This document shows, in pieces, positions 54,501 to 64,000 of a DNA stretch of 64,000 nt. The position numbers and the translations under genes were made by a program. Below the pieces are notes generated by a model. It did not search any database. It was not told where the DNA came from and saw only the letters and a program-made list of their open reading frames with translations. Position 1 is the first letter of the stretch. Each line of letters begins with the position of its first letter. This DNA comes from Rachycentron canadum (Eukaryota; Chordata; Actinopteri; Carangiformes; Rachycentridae). The stretch is taken from positions 13,696,951 to 13,760,950 of the forward strand of contig CM076661.1 of assembly GCA_038496675.1 (NCBI GenBank), read 5' to 3'.

Positions 54501-56800
54501 TGAGCTGACAGCCGCTGAATGAGGAACAGGGGATGCCTCCCCACCACCGACGTTACTACCCTTCCTCCTCCTCACCTCTACTACTCTGCTGTGCTTGTCT
54601 TTTCACCTCGTCCCTGTGTCTCTGTGGGCTCATAGTCGCGATGAATAGCAGTGTTGTGTGTTTCCTTGAAGGTGGTACCTTACTTGTAAGGAAAGTAAAA
54701 CCAGGATCAAGGATGGTTCAACTTAAAACCTCAGTCTTTATCATCTTACTGTTTAGGAACCTTGGACCTTGTGTGATTAGTTTTTTGTTTTTTTTCCAAA
54801 TTAGCTTTCTCAGTGTTACATTTTAAATTATTAGGTGTGCCATTTCATAATAGTGCTGATAATTTTAGTCATGGTCCATTGTTAGAAAATTATTAGCCTT
54901 TCCACACACCTTTTCCAGCAACTTGACACGAAGTATTGCCTTCCTTGTGTAGCAGGTTGCAGCTGTATCTGATAGAGCCTGTCCATATCTCAAGCAGGAT
55001 CAGTGTTGGGTCTGTGTGAAAGAAGAGGAAGGCAGAGCTTGACACACACACACACACACACACACACTCTCAAACACCGTTCCTTAGTTCTGCCTGCCTG
55101 CCGCCTCCCTGAGCAGATCGGAAATGACACCTCATTTCCATAAAGGCATTAGGAATTCATTGGATTTTCTTTCCCAGCTAATCATAGTGCGGGTGTAAAA
55201 CCTTTTAGGCTTTTTAATGAATGATTTTTGACTGATTGCCTATTAATAAGGACACCTCTTGAACAGGCATAGGATGAGGCAGGGGTTGGGAGGTGCAGAT
55301 GTGTTTGTTTTGGTGTGTGAGTGAGCGTGTGTATGTGTGTGTGTGTCTCAGCCAGGCGAAAATGCATTGGAGAGGGAGGAGGAGAGGAGGGGTGGGCCCT
55401 CTCGGTTGGGACATAAAGAGGAACCAGTGGCTCCCCTGGGAAATCACAGCTCGTGTCTGCATCTTAAATATCCCTGTGAAGTATCAATAAGTGGGTAATT
55501 GAATTTTGAACACAAACATGAGCGTCAGGTGTATGTGTTGCATGGCGCGGGGGGGTGGGGGGGACTGTGTAGGATGAATGTGTGCGCCTCCAAGTGTATC
55601 TTTGCTTGTGTGTTTGTGTGTGTCATCTCCTCTGTGTCTCCCTTGTCCCTGGGGAGAAGGGCGGTGAAAGTGGATGTTAAATCCATTAAATAAAGCTTAG
55701 AGCCGAGCAGCACTTGGAGATGGGCAGTGAGGGTCAGATAAGTCCTCTTAACTCTTAATGAAAGTGAATTGGGGCAGTCACGGCCGGGGTCCAGGACTCC
55801 AGTTAACCCAGGTGGTCATCTGTCTTTGGAGCTAACAGGGGTGCAGCAGCTCACCAGGAGCGTGCCATCAAGAGAGGAGGTCGGAGTTGGGGGGAATGGG
55901 GGGTGGGGCAGAGTGATGATTACTCTCATTTTATACACAGGGGAGCTGTGGTGGGGGCTGGGAGTGGGCTGTGACAATGACACCCAGCTCACTCACCGTA
56001 AACGAGGGGAAAGTAAGACGTTACACCAATGCGTTTCCTTTGCATTTACATTCCAGCCACCAGGGATTTTCCTATTGAAAATCATTTGCCAGCATGCCGC
56101 AGAAAATTGCCATTTTCAACATTTGGGTTGCACTGCAGAATTTCAGTCAGCTTTACTTATATTGTAAAATGTAAAAAACAAAACAGTAAAATTATAAATG
56201 GCTATAGGGATTTTATTCTTCAAACATACAGAAAGTCAATCTGCATTGTCACTACGTACCTTAGCAGCAGTAATCGGACACAAATGTAGATCCAGAGGAT
56301 TACTGGCATGATGTGGGAGCTGGGGATACAGGAGCTAGAAACCTTTTGCAGGCTCTTCTGCTCCATGCCATAAATCCTCAGCCTGATGGTAACCTGGCTA
56401 AACTCTGTTTGTTTATATATTATGTCTGTTTATGGATGAAAATTATTTCAAATTGTTTAGATAAAAAAAAAATTGGATTACGAGTCAAGAAACACTAAAT
56501 ATCAAAATATCAAATTTATGTAAAAACTGTGTTTCCTAAACTACCATGTTAGACTATGATGGAATCTCAGACAGGTTGGGGCTACGTGATAATTAGATAG
56601 CAATAAATCAACAGGGCAAGGAAATGGTCCACAGAATCCATAAGGTGTCATTTAGTATGGATGGCAGTCGTAACAAGATGCTGATTAACTTAGTGCAAAA
56701 TTAGTAATTGACCTTTCTAATCAACTAAACAAATCTCTAAGTCCCCCTAATCAGTATTGATCTCTCCTGTTGTATGACAAAACCTGTGTGTGTGTGTGTG

Positions 56801-56867
<67 letters not shown>

Positions 56868-59800
56868 CTATGCAAGTGTATGGACGTGTGCTTTTGAGGC
56901 TGTCTAACGTCATCTCTTTATGTATAAAAATATACAAAAATATGCAATCACTTGTGGAGAACATGTATTAACAGAGTTAAAGTTATTGCAGCAAAGTTTA
57001 ATTCATTTTTGATTGTCACATTTTTTTTCTCATATTTTACAAGATTTCTATTTAGATATTTTTATTACCTGTTAGCATTGACCTTTTTCATTGAAGACAT
57101 TTTTACCTTTCTCCATCTGTCCATCCTTCCATCCATCCAAATGTAATGTAATCCAGACCATCAGTAAACAGAAATGTGAAGGAATCCATGTTTCCATCCA
57201 CTACTCTTAACAATTGGTGGTAGTAATTCACAAGTCAGGTGCCATTTAATCATTGCAGAAGGTGAGGGCTCATATGACAATAAGGTAGAAAATGTGTTTT
57301 TAAAAATGGCATTTATGTTTGTTTAGTGTACTCATTTGAGGACGGTTACAGTCTCCTCGTCGCTCCACACAAATCTGATGTTTTTCATCTCTTCTGTTTT
57401 TCAGTGGAGCAGAAGGATCAGTGGATATTTAAGTCACATGCTTCACATACATCAGGGCTTATCTGCTAAATATTTCCATTGCAGTTTGTTGCAATTTGCT
57501 TTTACTGATACACCAACTTTTCTACTTTTGCTAAGTGTAAAAGCCTTTTTTTACAGTATTTTCACATTCCTGGGCATTTGCGTGCTGGTATTTTTATCCA
57601 CAAATTGAAAGTTTACATAAAAACAGGGGTGTCTTCCTGGGACCCTTAAATAGAACTGATCCTATATCCTAATAAGTTTTCTTACTCCTATGGCTATGGT
57701 AATGCAGCTCTTGTAGTAGTCCCAAAATGATTGATGTTGATGATGTTGATGTTTAAATTTTAGTTGACCTAGTCACCAAAATAAGAGCCAAACCTCACTC
57801 TGCCAAACACATCACTTTTCCCAGGTTTCCTCTTTTATAAAAAAGAGAGCCACACATTATAAATGGAGCACTGCTTTACATTTAATTGGGTCTTTAATGT
57901 GATGATATCAATGCTATGAGTTTCTATCTGAGTAGTGGGAGGCTGAACTGAGGCGTAATTAATGAGACGCTCAGCGGGGTGAGGGGCCTCAGGAGGAGTG
58001 GCTCAGCCATCCTTGATCTGTTTTACAGTTTGGGCTCATCAAGAGATGGAGAAAAGGATAACAAGATGGAGAAGCACGACACCTTAAAATTCACAAATAT
58101 TAACTGCTACCCTTTACCGTTGCTAGTATAACTGCTCCTAATAATAATGTCACATCAATGTGCTTGCGGTTTTAGGGTCATCTCGATGTAATTACTTTCC
58201 CTCACCTAATTTTGATGGCTTCATTTCAATCTGAAGTGCCTTATGCACATCCAGGGGTCCCCTGATGACTTTGTTTAGTGTGATTTGAAGAGACAGGAAA
58301 GTGCAAAATGAATCCATCCCATTCCAATTAGCATCATCTTTAACCTAATGACGGACACCTCAAGGTGACGTGGCCCCCACGCCCAGATGCACCATTATCA
58401 TTCCACACTGTGCGACTCATCTAAATTACTAAAAGCCCCAGCTTTTCATTAGCCGCTGTGGGCAGGGGAGGCGGGGGCCTTTCACGCCAGCACACAGGCA
58501 GACAGCAGTTGAGATCCTGTTCACATTTTTCGTACTGGCATTGTGAAGGTGGATGACTTTCTGCTTAATGCCACTTTGTAATCAGTCCTCACTCTCCTGC
58601 CGTGTAGTCTTATATTTGTGTAATGTACAGGGTTAGTTAGAAGCCAAATAAAGTCACTGAGGCGATTCCAGCTTTGCCACTGTAACGGAACAGAGAGCCT
58701 GATGCTCGTCTTATCTTTAACAAAGAGCAATTACTGTACCTGGAGGGCGACTCTCTGGGGTTTATGATGATGCTGCAGGAAAAGTCCCTGCAGTCTCTGT
58801 AGTGACGCTACAGTTTGTCTTTGACAGAAAAGCCACTGCAATTATTGCCCTCTCAGTGAAGACCAGTTTCACAAAGGGCCCTCGGCAGGGACGATTCAGT
58901 TTCAGGACTGACTGTGTCTTTGGTGCAGTGTTAACACACTTGTGCAAAACCTAGTTCACTGGATTCCACTTATACACTTTGTCAGCATGGAGTTACCTTA
59001 CTGCTTTGTCACCAATTTCACCAATATATTTTATTGGCATTTAGCTTTTTATTTTTATACAAAATGCAAGAAGGTGCCTCATCTCATAAAGTTATGGGAT
59101 CAACTAAATCTCAAGCATCAGCTTCCTGAGTAAAATACTAAAGAGAATTAAGAAACTTAAGTGACAGTTATATTCAGTGTATTACCAAGTACTAGTTGTA
59201 TTCAGGCCTTAGGTTTTGTGTCCTTTTAAAACAAAGCAAAAACTAAGTACTGTATGTAGTGATGTATCAGTGATTGATTGTGATATTCTTTTAGGTTTGG
59301 AGGGATAAAATTGTTAGGAAGATTTTTTTCTCTTCACTGTTTTGTTTTCACAGTTTAGACTTAATTCCTGTGTAGGTGAACCAACCACTTTTATATACAG
59401 CCATATTCCATAATCACATGCTGCGGTTAATGGAGACATTTTGCTCCTATTCTGTCTCATCTTGGTGAAGCACATACACACAAACACACACTTTAATGCA
59501 TGAAGATCTGAGTGCGTGTGTACATTGAGACAGCAATCAAGAAAATCACAAGACTCTTTGGTAGCTACGTCTCCATTTTATGTTGTTTTCCATGTCCTGA
59601 AAGAACAGATGTTTGTGTAAATTACCTCCCAGCTTGATACTGCAGATATTAAATACATGCTTTGCATAACTAAACAACATTTCAGAAGTAGTTCGAGCGG
59701 TAGACAAATGTTGTGTAAGACTGACAGCTTTGTTCTGATTTTACCAACTCAGGAAAGATTTCTAGAAGAAAGCAAACTAAAGAGTCTTGGTCTTTTACAA

Positions 59801-59925
59801 GCATAATGATTAGAGCTGGTCTCTTTGGTTTATCTTGAATATGTGATGTTGTGTCTTCTTCTTTTCCAGCAAGGGAAATGACCAGGGGGAAATTCCTGAA
59901 CATCTTGGAGAGACCAAAGAAGTGA
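48538..59925 (+). CDS. lin52: LIN52, DREAM/MuvB complex subunit, complete (6 coding exons)
   Basis: Core subunit of the nuclear MuvB complex, with LIN9, LIN37, LIN54 and RBBP4. It represses cell-cycle genes as DREAM in quiescence and activates them with B-MYB/FOXM1. The exons join in frame to 112 residues (human 116). The N terminus has the LxSxE pocket-protein motif (LLSFE, residues 14-18) and the DYRK1A target serine in RASPDLWPEQ (Ser24 here, human Ser28); phosphorylation there promotes p130/p107 binding. The rest (PPKWMAELE, then LGSLTTANLMEKVKGLQNLA) is the helical LIN9-contacting region and is nearly identical to human. Five introns; the last is 8.4 kb. Promoter immediately upstream, poly(A) signal at 60306. 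Confidence 0.97.
49057..49466. repeat. Decayed dispersed fish repeat, copy 2, interrupted
   Basis: Shares aacccaaagatattcagttt and gattcattgattatcaaaac with the copy at 36310-36560. The halves are separated by extra sequence (about 49238-49315) that is itself a different repeat, indicating nested insertion. Confidence 0.6.
49238..49315. repeat. Inserted short fish repeat (catttggcagatgcttttat type)
   Basis: Contains agccatttggcagatgcttt then tatccaaaacggcttccaag, a version of a repeat found throughout teleost genomes. Family not named with confidence. It sits inside the older repeat. Confidence 0.55.
49677..49709. repeat. Repeat terminus (gtgtacctaataaagtggcc type)
   Basis: gtgtacctaataaagtggcc followed by actgagtgtac is a familiar terminal sequence of a dispersed fish transposon. 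Upstream limit not determined. Confidence 0.5.
49917..50150 (+). mobile_element. Remnant of a Tc1/mariner-like transposase 3' end
   Basis: The frame starting at 49943 reads NPAEHL then a stop (the expected Trp is replaced by TAG), followed after several stops by KQRSPSPSSSKHQMREYLL. NPxEHLW carries the last acidic residue of the DDE transposase of Tc1-like elements. The later string accttactaagacacttaat is also typical of this repeat. It is clearly dead: multiple stops and no N-terminal part. Confidence 0.6.
50806..50880 (+). CDS. lin52: lin52 exon 2: pocket-protein binding motif and DYRK1A site
   Basis: GDDFESSLLSFEKLDRASPD then LWPEQ plus one base; donor gtaagt. Contains LxSxE and the RASPDLWPE phosphorylation segment. 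Confidence 0.97.
50963..51000 (+). CDS. lin52: lin52 exon 3
   Basis: LPGVAEFAASCKN; 38 nt, first Leu codon split, phase 0 out; donor gtaagt. Confidence 0.96.
51137..51203 (+). CDS. lin52: lin52 exon 4
   Basis: PITNSPPKWMAELESEDIEM then LK. PPKWMAE is a conserved LIN52 block. Confidence 0.97.
51418..51501 (+). CDS. lin52: lin52 exon 5
   Basis: ELGSLTTANLMEKVKGLQNL then AYQLGLEE plus one base; predicted helical; donor gtgagt. Confidence 0.97.
54041..54075. repeat. (TTAGA)n tandem repeat
   Basis: Seven near-perfect TTAGA units in the lin52 last intron. Confidence 0.9.
54185..54530. promoter_or_regulatory. Candidate conserved non-coding element (lin52 intron)
   Basis: A 350-bp block of balanced composition within AT-rich intron, with no coding frame, no repeat and no splice sites, and with TTAATGGGCCC and CAGACCCAGTCTGA palindromic strings. 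Suggestive only. Confidence 0.25.
55042..55067. repeat. (CA)n microsatellite
   Basis: About 13 CA units in the lin52 intron. Confidence 0.9.
56785..56867. repeat. (GT)n microsatellite
   Basis: About 41 GT units with one GC interruption near 56807; the longest simple repeat in the window. The His-Thr open frame on the opposite strand is an artefact of it. Confidence 0.95.
57930..58520. promoter_or_regulatory. Candidate conserved non-coding element (lin52 intron)
   Basis: Non-repetitive block with GTAATTAATGAG, CTAATTACTAAA-like and TTTCATTAGCCGC homeodomain-core strings and GC-rich spacers. No exon or frame. Possible enhancer for lin52 or the neighbouring vsx2; inference. Confidence 0.3.
59870..59925 (+). 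CDS. lin52: lin52 exon 6: C terminus and stop
   Basis: Completes the split Ser codon, then REMTRGKFLNILERPKK and TGA. The MTRGKFLNILE end is practically identical to human LIN52. Confidence 0.97.
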
Positions 59926-60311
59926 CTAATTCTTTTTTTTTTTTTTTTTTTTTTTTTCCAAATGACTGAAGATTTGGGATTTCAAACTGAATCTGATTTA
60001 TGCATTTAGCAACATACTCTGAAAATGTTCAGACCTTCATAACAAAGTTGAAAGACTTTTCTTTCAAACCTGCAGACTGGAGCAAAATGCTCACTCACAC
60101 AGCTGAGGTCTTCTCTCTGAACACCTCAGTGCACCGGTCGTCTTCTAGATAGATGCTTTTCCTTTTATGGAAACTTAAAATGATTTATTACTTTTCACAG
60201 AATTTCTCTGTAGCTTGTAGACCAGCCTTGATTAAATGTTCTCTATTTATTCTGATTTCTATTTTAAACATGATTTAGCCTACATTCTTTTTTTTGTTGT
60301 TGTATAATAAA
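59926..60311 (+). other. lin52: lin52 3' UTR and poly(A) signal
   Basis: Non-coding; a run of about 25 T at 59933-59957 directly follows the stop. AATAAA at 60306-60311 is the probable poly(A) signal. Confidence 0.75.
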
Positions 60312-60428
60312 GTTTTAAAATTAAAAGTTGATTCCATTTCATTTATAAAGAGGCCTTGATTAGGTTTGCAGCCAAAGCAGCTAACTTTGGCGATGCAACA
60401 GTTTTAAGTGTTTAACTTTTAATTAGGG

Positions 60429-60790
60429 CCATAACTTCATGCCTCTGCCCTTCCTCAGAGTGCAGCACCTCTCCGGCTGTGGTCCAGTAAGGAGCCCCGA
60501 CGTGAGAGTGCTTTCCCGGCTACCAGGCCATGTTTTCCATTTAATGAGCATTGGAAGTAGGGTCCCCTACACAAAACATTGCGTAAAAATAATATTGCTC
60601 ATTGTCATCGCCGTTAATGGGAGTTGACATAATTACTAGGACCATTTCTTTTCTAATTAGCACACTTCAGCTTTGTCGGAGCTAGCGGCCAGGCAAAAAG
60701 AGAATCAGACAGGCATGCCGAATGGGAAACAAAAAGAAGTCCATCCGCCATAATTAGGTAAGACAATGCCTCGGACTGTTCTCGGCTGGA
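60429..60790. promoter_or_regulatory. Candidate enhancer block with TAATTA sites
   Basis: Contains ATAATTAC (60629-60637 region), palindromic CTAATTAGC (60653-60661) and TAATTA (60751-60756) within about 130 bp, in non-repetitive, moderately GC-rich sequence. CTAATTAGC equals the preferred VSX2/CHX10 site. Function is inferred. Confidence 0.4.
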
Positions 60791-63329
60791 GATGTCGCTG
60801 AGGCTCTGGTCGCTCACTCCCAACGAGTTACACTTCTCCCCAGGCTGCTAATAAGCCCCTAAACGTCTTTTCCGATTCACACGGACAGAGGCCGCCATTG
60901 CCCCGGTGGCTTCACCCCCTGCCTCTCACACAGACCCCGGGTTCAACCTCTACAAAAAAAAAAGGATTATTTATACAGTCCTCCAGCTTTCAGAGGCAGT
61001 GACCACCTCTGTGTATGCCGCTGGGGTGTCCTGGGACAAGGAGCAGTCTTGAACGCAGCATGGACCTGGTAAATGGGGGGGGGGGGCTTTAATAAAAGTT
61101 GTTTGGAGTTTTTTTTTTTTTTTTTTTTTACAGCGCAATATTTAATCCAACTATAAAGAAAGTTCTGCCAAGCAAAAGTGAACTACGTACAACAGCTATT
61201 AGAAAACTGGTTCAGTTTCTCTAAAAAGGTTTAAGATATGGATATAAATATAAAAATGAATCCCTCAAAATAGGCTTCTTTAAAATTCCCATACAATGGT
61301 AAGTGTCTTTTTTTTTTTAACCAGCTCGAACTTGACACTTGTTTTGTCACCTTCATCCTCTAGGAACGAGTTGCAGAGTATGTGGAGGCAACTTAGCCTC
61401 GTACTGGACTAAAAAGGAAAAACTGTAGATTTGATTGTTTGGAAAAGAGAGAGACCCTTCTGCATTTATTAATGCAGTACACGTGTATAATGTATAACTG
61501 TTATTGCCATGAAAGGATAATCGGCATCAAAGCTGAACTCAAAACCATTGGGTTCAGTTATACAGGAAAATGACCCTTCTTGTGACTGGTATAGTATTTC
61601 AATTTATAGTCATTGATTATTACTTTCATGGAGTTGCATTATCTACTGTAGGTGGTTTAATCTACAACCTCATATTGTTTAAGATCATCAGATGTTTGAC
61701 GTGAAATCTTTAAGATTAATCTTTACTATAACAACAGCTGTCAAATAAATCTGCAATCAAAGGTACAATGTTTGCCTTTGAATTAAAGCCTGGTGTATAG
61801 GCTGATACTCCAGAAGACTGTCTCTGAGGTGAAGCTGTACTAAAGGAGGCCCGGCTCAGTTACATTCCTTTGGTTCCTTATTAGAAAGTGAGAATCTGCA
61901 GTATTTGTCCACTCAGTAACTTCCTCATAAAACGCTTTAATTTACAGGTGTTAACTAGTGGAGGTGACCTTGCTGTCATCGGGACCGGTTGCATGTGGAC
62001 ACTTGTTGCTGTTGACGAACAAAGATCAGTCTGCTGAGCGTTGACGAGGTAAGAGACCTGACATCGCCAATATGGTGCTGGTGGCTGGCCGACCGCCCGC
62101 AGCCTCCCTCCATCCGAGCAGACTCTTCGAGAAGCGGGTCAGACCCCGCCGAGCTGCTCCTCCACATGGAGACGGAGAGACAGAGACAGGGAGGTGGGGG
62201 ATCACAGCTCATCCATCTAACCATCCAGTGCGTCGCCTTGACCTCACACAGCCTCTGTGCCCCGACAAACGTCAATCCGATGTGCCCCGAGTCCTTAAAT
62301 TAGCTGTCAATTAGTACAAATTAATCAACTCCTCGCCTAATTAAGCAATGCCGACGGGCAGCTTCCAAACATGCCATTGTGGAGGAGCCATGAGAAAGCT
62401 GCGGGGTCTGCAAACTCTTTCTGTAATGGTGGGAGGAAGGGGGAGGAGGGAGGGAGGAGGAGGACGAGGAGGGGGGCGGGATTTACATGGCATCACATCA
62501 CGCCCTGCAAGTGCTTTGGGGAAACAGAGGCTCCGGCTGTGCTTTAGTTTTTCCCCTGACTCGGCTCTACGTGTGTGCTGTCATCAAGTTGCCTGCGCCC
62601 TCTCTTCAACACTGAGGATCCAGCTTGATTCAGCAAAGACCGGCAGAGGAGCTTTTTCATCCTTACTGTGGAGGGGTAAAACCGCTGCTTAGCCTGAAAG
62701 CAGATCAGTAGTCCAAATTTGCACCCTTAAAAAAAAAAAAAAAAAGGAGACACTGAACGCACCACTGCTCGATAAGTAGAGGTTCATATGTGAGATGAAA
62801 GTGATGAGTCGAGAAATCGTCTGTGTGCTGGAGATCAGTTGATGCATTTAGTTCTGCGGTCACCTTCCCGCAAATAAACACGTTTCCTGCTTATTCATCA
62901 CCACAAACGCATTGCGAGCTTCAGAAGTCGCACCAGCGGAGTCTGATATTTATTGTAGTGGGCGGTTTGTGCTCTCAGCTGTTTATCTGTGATTGACCTG
63001 CTGTCGAAAGACACTCGTGTTTGAAGGTTACACACCGGATAAGTTGATCAATGCTTATTCATATCTGTGCTGTTAACATGGTTTTTACATTAAGCTTTAA
63101 AAAGAAAAAAAAAAAAGCCACAGCAGGAACAGGAGTGAAGGAAGGAAGAGAGGGCGAATGGGTTTGGCAGGAGGGGAGAGTAGGGGTGGTTGGTGGGGAG
63201 TGGGGCAGATAAACAAACAAAAAAAAAAATTCAAACAGCTGTTTGCTTTTTAATCTGCAACCGTCAGATCCTGCATGTCTTTGATGGGCAACCCAGTCTA
63301 CACGAATGACTGAACTAAATCTTCCCTTA

Positions 63330-63790
63330 ATCTAGAGCCTTATTAGGCAGCCTCTCCTCTGCATGTAAATCAGCATGCAGCCATTTTTCGTAAAGGAAAT
63401 GGATTATTAAAAGCCATACAGAGAGGAGAAAGTGTGGCAGTAAACAAACAACAACAACAATAAAAAAAAAAAAAAAAAAGCCCGGTCTGTATGGATTCCA
63501 GCAGGAGTGATGATGGAGTGAGAGCCTGTAATTGACGGGTCATCCTGACTCACACCCTTCATCTTAATAAATGACTGGATCCCAACAGGCTGATGTGTCA
63601 TTAGCATATCCTAATGACATTGATTTCTTCATTAATAGAATTTCCACTAAATAGGCCCTAATTAGTTTCAACTGGCAAACCACTAATTGCAGCAGCAATA
63701 TTTTTCTCCTTCTTAATCAGAAGCTCGTTTCAAACTGTTTGATATAAAATATGACTTTGCGAGGCGGATCCGTCGAGGCCCTGCACCCCT
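63330..63790. promoter_or_regulatory. Candidate enhancer block with TAATTA/TAATTG sites
   Basis: Non-repetitive except for an A-run. It carries TGTAATTGAC, CATTAGCATATCCTAATGAC, CCTAATTAG (63657-63665) and CACTAATTGC (63681-63690), ending in GC-richer sequence. Looks like a conserved developmental element. Confidence 0.35.
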
Positions 63791-64000
63791 GTTTGCACGA
63801 GGTCTCATATAGTAATAATTCATATAGTTTTAATTGATTTCATTTTAAGTCGTGATGTGCATCGTGTCCTCTCCAGCTGCAGCAGCTCCGCGGCCTTTCT
63901 CTTGTTTTGCTCAGTAACTGGCCTGAGACATTATTTAACTTTCCTTCATTGTCTCGTTGTATCACAGTCACACTACACACCTGCAGTCCCCATATGCACA

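Larger units (their letters stand above)
51502..59869 (+). other. lin52 last intron (8.4 kb)
   Basis: Far longer than the other four introns (82 bp to 2.2 kb). It holds microsatellites and AT-rich stretches alternating with GC-richer blocks (near 54185-54530, 55640-55900 and 57930-58520) that read like non-coding conserved elements. No exon was found in it. Regulatory content is inferred. Confidence 0.6.
60312..64000. other. Intergenic region downstream of lin52 (probable vsx2 upstream territory)
   Basis: No coding exon was recognised. Two open frames at 62072-62692 are in GC-rich DNA and show no domain. There are several A/G/T homopolymers (61074-61086, 61111-61130, 62728-62745, 63461-63479). 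Homeodomain TAATTA cores cluster at 60630-60756 and around 62337 and 63658. The vsx2 link rests on known vertebrate gene order. Confidence 0.55.

Noticed and set aside
56737..56964. His-Thr-rich minus-strand open frame
   Set aside because: A translation of the (GT)n microsatellite.
62072..62692. Open frames that might be a first exon of vsx2
   Set aside because: They contain no homeodomain, octapeptide or CVC-like sequence; high GC content explains the open frames.

Overview
The window is vertebrate nuclear DNA. Intron-rich genes with GT-AG splicing, long AT-rich introns, (CA)n/(GT)n microsatellites and decayed dispersed repeats of fish type point to a ray-finned fish, most likely a percomorph. 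The species is inferred; no mitochondrial or rRNA marker is present. All three genes lie on the + strand. No reliable minus-strand gene, RNA gene or CRISPR array was found.

Region 1 (1 to about 39150) is the 3' part of a latent TGF-beta binding protein gene, best called ltbp2. I placed 33 coding exons (4905-37033). Joined, they stay in frame for 1474 residues plus a stop, starting inside the hybrid/TB1 domain. The domain order is: tail of the first 8-Cys domain, one calcium-binding EGF (cbEGF), a TB domain, a proline-rich hinge, 18 consecutive cbEGFs each on its own exon, a TB domain, two cbEGFs, a TB domain, an acidic/proline linker and two final EGFs. The cbEGF run is longer than in human LTBP2 (18 versus 13 by recollection). 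The gene's 5' exons lie left of the window.

Region 2 (about 40060-47482) is a complete pomt2 gene: 21 coding exons and 765 residues, encoding the ER protein O-mannosyltransferase 2. A compact promoter with CTCF-like and ZNF143-like motifs sits upstream.

Region 3 (48500-60311) is a complete lin52 gene: 6 coding exons and 112 residues, encoding a subunit of the MuvB/DREAM cell-cycle complex. Its last intron is 8.4 kb. Region 4 (60312-64000) is intergenic, rich in TAATTA homeodomain cores. In vertebrates lin52 is followed by the retinal homeobox gene vsx2, so this is probably its upstream regulatory territory; vsx2 itself is not in the window.

The genes share no pathway: ltbp2 acts in extracellular matrix/microfibrils, pomt2 in the ER on alpha-dystroglycan, lin52 in the nucleus. 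All three belong to the block corresponding to human 14q24.3. The points most worth following are the cbEGF exon expansion, a two-residue insertion in the TB domain that binds latent TGF-beta in the paralogues, a 20-nt microexon paired with a 37-nt exon, and the candidate regulatory blocks near lin52/vsx2.
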